Assembly: GCA_000433515.1 (NCBI GenBank)
Contig: FR891207.1
Coordinates: forward strand, 1 to 20,310
DNA: 20,310 nucleotides
Reading direction: 5' to 3'
Origin: Candidatus Colimorpha enterica
Lineage (GTDB): Bacteria > Bacillota > Clostridia > Oscillospirales > CAG-272
A program made the position numbers and the translations under genes. Of this stretch, positions 14,871-20,310 are shown piece after piece. The number at the start of each line of letters is the position of its first letter. The stretch's first letter is position 1. The notes beneath the pieces were generated by a model. That model searched no databases and was not told the DNA's origin. It was given only the letters and a program-made list of their open reading frames with translations.

Positions 14871-17264
14871 TCAGTTTTTGGCGGCTCTTTTCAGCTTTGC
14901 GAAGGTCGCCATGAGTTTCTTTGTGCCGACGGTTTCAAATGCTATCTCGTAAAGCACATCGGTTCCCATTTCGCGCGCCGACATAATGACTCCCTCGCCG
15001 AATGCGGCGTGAGTGACCTTATCACCGATCTTGAAGCGCTCGAACGACTTGTTTCCCGCAGTTGCGCGGAGGGCGGGCTGTGTGAAGAATTCCTTTGAGA
15101 TGACGGTCTTCTTACGCGTCTGCTTTCTCGGCTCCTCGGCGGGCTTTTTGGTTTCATCGACCTCGACACAGTTCTCCGGTATTTCCGCAACGAAGCGCGA
15201 GGGCTGGTTGAACTGCGTGCGTCCGAACATGAGGCGCTCTCTTACGTGGATGCAGAACAGCCTGTCCTTTGCTCTTGTTATCGCAACGTATGCAAGGCGG
15301 CGTTCTTCTTCAAGCTCATCCGGGAAAGCCGTTGTCTGCGTGCCGGGGAAGATGCCCTCCTCGAATCCCGGAAGGAACACGACCGGGAATTCAAGTCCCT
15401 TTGCACTGTGAATCGTCATCAGCACGACTGCGTTGTTTTCGTTGTCGTAATTGTCGATATCCGTGATGAGAGCGACTTCTTCAAGGAAGTTTTCAAGGGT
15501 TGCCGTGCCTTCTTCGTGCGTTTTCTCAAACTCTACGGCGTTTGAGATAAGCTCTTCGACGTTGCGGAGCCTGTCGGCTTCCTCGTTTCCGCCGGCGATG
15601 AGCATTGCGCGGTAGCCGGTCATGTCGATCGTCTTTTCAAACAGCACCGAAAGGGGGGAGTCTGCACTTATCTCCCGCAGGCTTTCGATGACTCCGACAA
15701 AGTCCTTCAGCTTCGGGGCGCTCTTGCATATCTGCGGATATTTCGACGCGGATTTCATGACGGAGAACATACTTTCACCGTGGAGCTGGGCGAGATATTC
15801 TATGTCGGCGACCGTTTTGTCGCCTATCTTTCGCTTCGGCTCGTTGATTATTCTCCTGAGACGCAGGTCGTCTGCCGGGTTGTTTATCACGGCAAGATAA
15901 GCCATGATGTCGCGGATCTCCTTGCGGTCATAGAATCTCTGTCCGCCGATGACGCGGTGGGGGATGCCGCTTCTTGAAAAGAACGATTCAAGAGTGTTCG
16001 ACTGCGCGTTCATCCGGTAAAGCACGGCGAAATCGCTGTACTTTCTCTTTTCGCGGATGACCATGTCCATTATCTTGTTGATTATGTATTTTGCCTCGTC
16101 GTTCTGGGTATCGCATTTCTTTACGACGATCTTTTCGCCCTCGCCGCGCTCGGAGAAGAGCTGTTTGGCATGGCGTCCCTGGTTGTTCTTTATAACGCCG
16201 TTTGCGGCATCGAGAATATATGAGGTCGAGCGGTAGTTCTGCTCAAGTCTGACGACCTTTGCGTCCTTGTATTCGCGGTCGAAATTGAGGATGTTTTCGA
16301 TGGTCGCGCCGCGGAACTTATATATGCTCTGATCGTCGTCGCCGACGACCATGAGATTGCGGTACAATCCGGAGAGCAGCTCGACAAGGCGGAGCTGAGC
16401 GTAGTTTGTGTCCTGGAACTCGTCAACGCTTACATACCTGAATCTTTTCTGACAGAATCCGCGCACCTCGTCGTCCTCGTCAAGCAGGCGGACTGTCTGC
16501 ATGATTATGTCGTCGAAATCGAGGGCATTTGCGTCGGTCAGCTTTTTCTGATAGAGGGTATATATCGACGCTATCTGCGAGAGCCGGAAGTCGGAGCCTA
16601 TTTCGGTGGAGAAGGTCTGCGGAGTTTTGAGGTTGTTTTTCAGGGAGCTTATCTGCGACAGAATGCTTTTCGGCGGGAATTTCTTGTCATCGATCTGAAG
16701 ATCGTGCATACAGGAGACAAGAAGTCTCTTTGAGTCGTCGGTGTCGTAGATAGTGAAGCCGCGGGGATAGCCTATTCTCTCTCCGTATTTGCGCAGGAGT
16801 CTGACGCAGACGGAGTGGAAGGTTCCCGCCCAGATATCGTCTGCGTATTCCTGACCGACGGCGGAGGCAAGTCTTGTTTTCATCTCGTTTGCCGCCTTGT
16901 TGGTGAAGGTTATGCAGAGGATCGCCCACGGGGGACATGGGTCGGTGACGTATTCGCTTAAGATATCGCCTATCTCTTCCTTTGAGAGCGAGGTCGCAGC
17001 CTCAAGTCTTTCTGCCTCAGCGTCGTTCATGCCGGAGGGGATTCTTTCGCTGAAATAAGCGTTGCCGTATCTGATAAGATAAGCGATGCGGTTTACGAGA
17101 ACCGTGGTCTTTCCGGTTCCCGCACCGGCGAGAACGAGAAGGGGACCGTTTACCGAGAATACCGCCTCTCTCTGACGGTCGTTGAGACTGTCATACAGCT
17201 TATCGAACAGCGCCCGCTTGGCGCGGATGAATCTTTCTTCTGTTTTCATATTTGTGATGCCCAT
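14871..17264 (-). CDS. pcrA: ATP-dependent DNA helicase PcrA (UvrD/Rep family)
   Basis: Superfamily 1A 3'-5' helicase for repair, plasmid rolling-circle replication and removal of stalled complexes. Motifs in order: GAGTGKTT Walker A (47-54), ITFTNKAANEM (Ia), VDEFQDTN (II), GDDDQSIYKFRGA (III), QNYRST (IV), TIHSAKGLEFPVVFLPG (V), and RRLAYVAITRAKDRL (VI). The C-terminal Tudor-like domain, starting near FKIGDKVTHAAFGEGVI, is the part that binds RNA polymerase in Bacillus PcrA. The start at 17264 (MGITNMKTEER) is chosen because GGAGG lies four bases upstream; the frame runs 16 codons further without support. It is 797 residues long, more than most PcrA, partly because of about 45 extra residues (66-110) between motifs I and Ia. 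Confidence 0.95.
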   Translation of the reverse strand: MGITNMKTEERFIRAKRALFDKLYDSLNDRQREAVFSVNGPLLVLAGAGTGKTTVLVNRIAYLIRYGNAYFSERIPSGMNDAEAERLEAATSLSKEEIGDILSEYVTDPCPPWAILCITFTNKAANEMKTRLASAVGQEYADDIWAGTFHSVCVRLLRKYGERIGYPRGFTIYDTDDSKRLLVSCMHDLQIDDKKFPPKSILSQISSLKNNLKTPQTFSTEIGSDFRLSQIASIYTLYQKKLTDANALDFDDIIMQTVRLLDEDDEVRGFCQKRFRYVSVDEFQDTNYAQLRLVELLSGLYRNLMVVGDDDQSIYKFRGATIENILNFDREYKDAKVVRLEQNYRSTSYILDAANGVIKNNQGRHAKQLFSERGEGEKIVVKKCDTQNDEAKYIINKIMDMVIREKRKYSDFAVLYRMNAQSNTLESFFSRSGIPHRVIGGQRFYDRKEIRDIMAYLAVINNPADDLRLRRIINEPKRKIGDKTVADIEYLAQLHGESMFSVMKSASKYPQICKSAPKLKDFVGVIESLREISADSPLSVLFEKTIDMTGYRAMLIAGGNEEADRLRNVEELISNAVEFEKTHEEGTATLENFLEEVALITDIDNYDNENNAVVLMTIHSAKGLEFPVVFLPGFEEGIFPGTQTTAFPDELEEERRLAYVAITRAKDRLFCIHVRERLMFGRTQFNQPSRFVAEIPENCVEVDETKKPAEEPRKQTRKKTVISKEFFTQPALRATAGNKSFERFKIGDKVTHAAFGEGVIMSAREMGTDVLYEIAFETVGTKKLMATFAKLKRAAKN

Positions 17265-17276
17265 ATTACCTCCGAA

Positions 17277-17309
17277 AAAACCGGGGCGAAAGCAGAATAC
17301 CCCGATTTT
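17277..17309 (-). promoter_or_regulatory. Terminator-like hairpin in the pcrA leader
   Basis: In - strand RNA, AAAAUCGGGG pairs with CCCCGGUUUU over 10 base pairs with one G-U wobble and a 13-base loop. Two more U and then the ribosome binding site CGGAGG follow. It lies wholly between the predicted transcription start (near 17322) and the ATG, so it could attenuate pcrA or protect the message. The loop is long and there is no visible antiterminator. Confidence 0.4.
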
Positions 17310-17328
17310 CACATGATTGTACAGATAT

Positions 17329-17357
17329 ATTATACCACAGCGGAGGTTTTATGTCAA
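17329..17357 (-). promoter_or_regulatory. Consensus sigma-A promoter of pcrA
   Basis: On the - strand, perfect TTGACA (17357-17352) and perfect TATAAT (17334-17329) are 17 bases apart. Both hexamers and the spacer are ideal, which suggests strong constitutive initiation near 17322. Confidence 0.9.
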
Positions 17358-17423
17358 GGTTCGACGGAAGAATTGTTAAAATTTCAATAACAGTATGTAC
17401 GGAATTTGTACTGAAAATGAATA

Positions 17424-17459
17424 AAAACGGCACCCGATACAGAGAAAGGATACCGTTTT
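17424..17459 (-). terminator. Terminator of the DUF2975-HTH-DUF4173 operon
   Basis: On the - strand the 12-base arms AAAACGGTATCC (17459-17448) and GGGTGCCGTTTT (17435-17424) pair fully if two G-U wobbles are allowed. A T-rich tract follows. The first arm begins four bases after the stop codon. The pairing is much better in - strand RNA than in + strand RNA, fitting the gene it follows. Confidence 0.8.
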
Positions 17460-17463
17460 GCGG

Positions 17464-19017
17464 TTATTTGCTTTTGTCAAGTGCCGCGCGTATCTTTTCT
17501 GCGGCGGAGTGCCTTCCGGGGGAATATACCTTCCACGATTCGTCGCGTCCGCTCATTTCCGAAAGGCGCTTTTCAAGGAGATTTCTTGCATCCGCAGCGG
17601 TTTCCGGGTCGCTGTCGGAGAGGAGCGGTATAACATACGGCATCGCGCTGTCGGAAAGGTCGGAAAACGCGTCGATGTCGCAGGTCTCAAGCCGCCCGGT
17701 CTGATAGAGCCACACGTTTACCTGAACCACCCGTGCATCGGGGTCAGACAGGCAGAGGACGGCGAACATCACGACGGCGGCGGCAAACGATATGCCGACC
17801 GCGTTGAAGGCAGGCTTTATCTGCTTCACGGTGACAAGGATGAATATAAGGGCAAGCAGTATCATGAACCACGATGTCATGACGCGGAGCGGGGTAAAGC
17901 CGTACATTCCGATGTAAAGAAGCATTTTCCGCATGGCGGTGGCAATAAGAACGAGTGTGAAGAGCGAAAGAACCGAGTTCAGTACTCTTATCGGCATTTC
18001 GGGCTTTTCAGAGGAGCGCTTTGCCAGTGCCGTTGCAAGGAAGGTCACCGCAAGGTTTATTGAGGCGACCGCGCACAGCTCGAAGAATCCGCGCCTTGCG
18101 TATTCCGCCGCAGTGCAGCCCTCCGGCACCATGTTTCCGAAAGCCGAGACGAAATATCCGAGCTGGGAGATGAAAAACAGAAAATAAATGACAAGCAGAG
18201 GCACGACCGCCGAGCATACGACAAGCACCGGTATCTTTGCCGCGCGGGAAATGAGGTTCTTCCTGTTCTCACCGGAGAGAACGTCGGGACAGCGCTTTTC
18301 AAGATTTGAGAATACCATTCCGAACAGGTACATTGATACCGGAATGCTGAAGATCAGGAGCCAGATGTTGAGGATGATCTCCGAAAGGTCGTTCCCGAAC
18401 ACCGTGCCGATGATGTCGGATATCATATTCGAGAACGCCGGGTCGGCGTTTGTAAGCAGTGCCGTAACAATTGCCGCCGGGACGAAGGCGATGACAATTC
18501 CGAGCAGGACATAACATATCAGCTTTCCTGCCTTTTTTCCGCGCAGAGGAGATACAAGAGCGGGAAAAACCGAAACAAATGACGCAAACGGCATTACGAA
18601 CACCGCCTTTATCATGTCGAAAAACAGTCCGTCGCCGACTCTCCCGTCCTCCGAGCCGAAGGCAAGCAGATAAAACAGCGGGTACGAGAATATCAGAAAC
18701 GCCGAGACAAGCAGGGAAATGTCTTTTTCCCCAGCCATAAGGTACACCGCCGGGAGTGCAATATCGGCGGCAAGAAGCAGGCAGGCGGGGAAGGACGGTG
18801 CCTTTCTGACCGGCACGTACCGTGATATCACAACAGCAAGCGAAAGAAGCCCGAAACCCTCCGCGAAGATAAACGCGGCAAGCGCCTGCGCGGGAAGGAC
18901 GAACCATCTGATGAACAGATATCCGGTCACGAGTGCGATAATTGCCGCGGCGGCATGGAACGGACGGTACTCCGTCTTTTTTCCGGCAGAGACCGGGGAT
19001 GCGTAATCGGGATCCAT
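17464..19017 (-). CDS. Polytopic membrane protein, DUF4173/DUF4153-like
   Basis: A 517-residue protein with about twelve hydrophobic segments, from FHAAAAIIALVTGYLFI near residue 20 to AVGISFAAAVVMFAVLCLS near residue 420. A soluble C-terminal tail of about 90 residues follows. The tail begins NVWLYQTGRLETCDIDAFSDL and continues SDSAMPYVIPLL, a pattern I associate with DUF4173 proteins. The function is unknown. ATG at 19017 overlaps the HTH stop by one base (TAATG), and AAAGGAGG with a 7-base spacer sits inside the HTH gene. It is the last gene of the operon. Its place behind a small regulator and a DUF2975 membrane protein suggests a membrane or envelope role, which is inference. Confidence 0.75.
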   Translation of the reverse strand: MDPDYASPVSAGKKTEYRPFHAAAAIIALVTGYLFIRWFVLPAQALAAFIFAEGFGLLSLAVVISRYVPVRKAPSFPACLLLAADIALPAVYLMAGEKDISLLVSAFLIFSYPLFYLLAFGSEDGRVGDGLFFDMIKAVFVMPFASFVSVFPALVSPLRGKKAGKLICYVLLGIVIAFVPAAIVTALLTNADPAFSNMISDIIGTVFGNDLSEIILNIWLLIFSIPVSMYLFGMVFSNLEKRCPDVLSGENRKNLISRAAKIPVLVVCSAVVPLLVIYFLFFISQLGYFVSAFGNMVPEGCTAAEYARRGFFELCAVASINLAVTFLATALAKRSSEKPEMPIRVLNSVLSLFTLVLIATAMRKMLLYIGMYGFTPLRVMTSWFMILLALIFILVTVKQIKPAFNAVGISFAAAVVMFAVLCLSDPDARVVQVNVWLYQTGRLETCDIDAFSDLSDSAMPYVIPLLSDSDPETAADARNLLEKRLSEMSGRDESWKVYSPGRHSAAEKIRAALDKSK

Positions 19018-19235
19018 TATTTTTCCTCCTTTGGCGGTACATATTCAAGGATGTCCTGCGGCTGGCAGTCAAGCTCGCGGCAGATTGCATCAAGAGTGGA
19101 GAAGCGTATTGCCCGTGCCTTTCCGGTCTTCAGAATTGAAAGGTTCGCCGGGGTGATCCCTATCCGCTCGGAAAGCTCGCCGAGGGACACCTTGCGCTTC
19201 GCCATCATTACATCGAGATTTACGGTTATAGGCAT
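19017..19235 (-). CDS. Small Cro/CI-type HTH regulator (YozG-like)
   Basis: A 72-residue DNA-binding protein that consists almost only of the HTH domain. Residues 17-39 (SLGELSERIGITPANLSILK and the next three) form the helix-turn-helix. FSTLDAICRELDCQPQDILEY is the usual end of this subfamily. B. subtilis YozG, paired with the DUF2975 protein YoaS, is the nearest model I know. AAGGAGG stands 7 bases before the ATG, just after the DUF2975 stop. The likely target is its own operon promoter; a palindrome between the divergent promoters at 19816-19830 is a candidate site. Confidence 0.88.
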   Translation of the reverse strand: MPITVNLDVMMAKRKVSLGELSERIGITPANLSILKTGKARAIRFSTLDAICRELDCQPQDILEYVPPKEEK

Positions 19236-19253
19236 ATAATGTCCTCCTTCCGG

Positions 19254-19745
19254 TCAGACGGTGAAGTCATTTTCGGCTTTTATGGCGGTTGCCTGTTCGA
19301 TTATGTTCTTCACGACGCGGACGATAAGCCCCATGAAGGCACAGGCAAAGGCAATTATCAGAAAGACGGCAAAAGGAAAGCGGTTCTGTCCGGCGGCAGT
19401 CTGCTCCGACATAAGAGAGGCGACACCCTCTCCGGTAAACAGAAGTGCCTCGGCAAAGCACATCCATGAGATGGTTCGTATGTAGGCGACGTTTTCCGGA
19501 ATAAAGACCGATTCGCGGCTGACGTTGTGCAGCAGCTTTATCAGCATTGCGTCGGCGACAAGCGCGACGATTATTTCCGGGTATGTCGCCATGACAACAG
19601 CCGGAAGCGGCTGAAGTCCGGAACCCGGAAACAGTACCGCAGTGTAATTCCACGCAACAGCCCCGATCACAAGAAGCGCAAGTGCAAAGATCAGCGACAG
19701 AACGAAGGATATCCCGACAGAGAGGGTTTTTGAGATCTTCATCAT
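19254..19745 (-). CDS. DUF2975 family membrane protein (YoaS-like)
   Basis: A 163-residue protein with four predicted membrane segments: near residues 6-28, 44-62, 80-105 and 118-138. The C-terminal RVVKNIIEQATAIKAENDF motif is the DUF2975 hallmark. The biochemical function is not known; the family is almost always encoded next to a small HTH regulator, as here. Start: ATG at 19772 is nearly at the predicted transcription start and has no ribosome binding site. ATG at 19745 (MMKISK) has AAGGA about 11 bases upstream within the transcript, so I use it. First gene of a three-gene operon. Confidence 0.85.
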   Translation of the reverse strand: MMKISKTLSVGISFVLSLIFALALLVIGAVAWNYTAVLFPGSGLQPLPAVVMATYPEIIVALVADAMLIKLLHNVSRESVFIPENVAYIRTISWMCFAEALLFTGEGVASLMSEQTAAGQNRFPFAVFLIIAFACAFMGLIVRVVKNIIEQATAIKAENDFTV

Positions 19746-19778
19746 ATAATTCAGTGTCCTTTCGGATTTCATGATGCT

Positions 19779-19807
19779 ATCATATCACATTATGAGTCGT
19801 TTGTCAA
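19779..19807 (-). promoter_or_regulatory. Sigma-A promoter of the DUF2975-HTH-DUF4173 operon
   Basis: On the - strand, TTGACA (19807-19802) and TATGAT (19784-19779) have a 17-base spacer. The predicted start of transcription is near 19772, which is why the upstream in-frame ATG there is unlikely to be used. Confidence 0.85.
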
Positions 19808-19815
19808 GAATTATT

Positions 19816-19837
19816 TATCGAAAAACGATATTTTTTT
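19816..19837. promoter_or_regulatory. Palindrome between divergent promoters (possible operator)
   Basis: TATCG-AAAAA-CGATA (19816-19830) is followed by seven T. It lies between the two outward-facing -35 boxes at 19807 and 19869, in AT-rich DNA. It could be a binding site for the HTH protein encoded by the operon. On the + strand it also looks like a weak terminator, but no + strand gene ends here. Confidence 0.35.
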
Positions 19838-19868
19838 ATTAAAAGTCAAAAATACGCGCTTCTGCTTC

Positions 19869-19897
19869 TTGACAGACGGCGGTTTTGAGGGTATAAT
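19869..19897 (+). promoter_or_regulatory. Consensus sigma-A promoter of dxs
   Basis: Perfect TTGACA (19869-19874) and perfect TATAAT (19892-19897) have a 17-base spacer. Transcription should start near 19904, leaving a leader of only about 30 bases before the dxs ATG. Confidence 0.9.
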
Positions 19898-19906
19898 ATA
19901 GCTTGC

Positions 19907-19957
19907 ATGAAAAAACAGAAAGAAATGAACATCAATGAACCGATACGTCATACTTGA
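19907..19957 (+). other. Possible 16-codon leader ORF overlapping the dxs start
   Basis: ATG at 19907 opens MKKQKEMNINEPIRHT followed by TGA at 19955. It is out of frame with dxs and overlaps its first 23 bases. It would begin almost at the predicted transcript 5' end and has no ribosome binding site, so it would need leaderless initiation. It may be chance. Confidence 0.25.
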
Positions 19958-20310
19958 CAGGATAAACAGTCCCGCTGACGTGAAGAACCTGACGCCGCAG
20001 GAGGCGGATCTTCTTGCGGAGGAGATACGGGATTTCCTTATTGCGAATATTCCGGTGACAGGCGGGCATCTTGCATCGAATCTCGGCACGGTGGAGCTTA
20101 CGCTTGCGCTTCACCGGGTTTTCGGCTTCCCGACCGACCATCTTATATTCGACGTCGGGCATCAGTGTTACACGCACAAGCTGATAACCGGCAGACGGGA
20201 GGGCTTTTCCGGTCTGAGAAAGCGCGGGGGTATTTCCGGCTTTACGAAAATGTCGGAAAGCGAATACGACTGCTTCGGCGCCGGGCACAGCAGCACCTCG
20301 GTATCGGCGG
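19935..20310 (+). CDS. dxs: 1-deoxy-D-xylulose-5-phosphate synthase, 3'-partial
   Basis: DXS condenses pyruvate and glyceraldehyde 3-phosphate with thiamine diphosphate, the first and often rate-limiting MEP step. The 125 visible residues are the expected N-terminus: LDRINSPADVKNLTPQEADL, TGGHLASNLGTVELTLALH with His45, FDVGHQCYTHKLITGR with His77, and FGAGHSSTS (114-122), all active-site or cofactor regions of the family. The gene continues past the right edge. ATG at 19935 is the only in-frame start after an upstream stop at 19926 and fits the family N-terminus. No good ribosome binding site precedes it, only a purine-rich AGAAAGAAA. A perfect sigma-A promoter lies just upstream. Confidence 0.95.
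   Translation, partial: MNRYVILDRINSPADVKNLTPQEADLLAEEIRDFLIANIPVTGGHLASNLGTVELTLALHRVFGFPTDHLIFDVGHQCYTHKLITGRREGFSGLRKRGGISGFTKMSESEYDCFGAGHSSTSVSA

Noticed and set aside
1..20310. CRISPR array, tRNA/rRNA genes, IS or phage genes
   Set aside because: No regularly spaced direct repeats, no tRNA-like cloverleaf that I could see by eye, and no transposase or integrase motif in any plausible frame.

Overview
The window looks like a chromosomal segment of a Gram-positive anaerobe of the class Clostridia, probably a gut Oscillospiraceae/Ruminococcaceae-type lineage. The support is a PolC-type replicative polymerase, a complete-looking MEP isoprenoid gene set, a PcrA helicase, a YozG/DUF2975 regulator pair, near-consensus sigma-A promoters with 17-bp spacers, and strong AGGAGG-type ribosome binding sites. 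Every gene is ordinary chromosomal DNA. I see no tRNA, rRNA, CRISPR array, transposase or phage gene. Taxonomy is inferred from gene content only.

Layout. (1) Positions 2-7633, + strand: the conserved block dxr (5'-partial)-rseP-ispG-polC, ending in a strong terminator at 7638-7680. Repeat elements interrupt this block at two junctions: a two-hairpin repeat plus a solitary arm between dxr and rseP, and a full three-hairpin inverted repeat between ispG and polC that reaches into the polC open frame. (2) Positions 10426-7718, - strand: DUF6323-DUF6179-fucO, read from a consensus promoter. (3) Positions 10509-14814, + strand: a four-gene operon (tandem SCP2-like protein, class III aminotransferase, cytoplasmic transglutaminase-like protein, galT) with a palindrome over its promoter, closed by a bidirectional terminator shared with pcrA. 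(4) Positions 17357-14871, - strand: pcrA, with a terminator-like hairpin in its leader. (5) Positions 19807-17464, - strand: DUF2975-HTH-DUF4173-like membrane protein operon with its own promoter and terminator. (6) Positions 19869 to the right edge, + strand: promoter and first 125 codons of dxs, divergent from operon 5.

How the genes fit together. Dxs, Dxr and IspG are steps 1, 2 and 6 of the MEP pathway, so isoprenoid precursor genes sit at both ends of the window. RseP and PolC are their usual neighbours in Clostridia. FucO would reduce lactaldehyde to 1,2-propanediol. GalT links galactose-1-phosphate to UDP-sugars. The SCP2/aminotransferase/transglutaminase/GalT operon and the DUF6323/DUF6179 pair have no function I can assign; they and the nested repeats are the least explained parts of the window.
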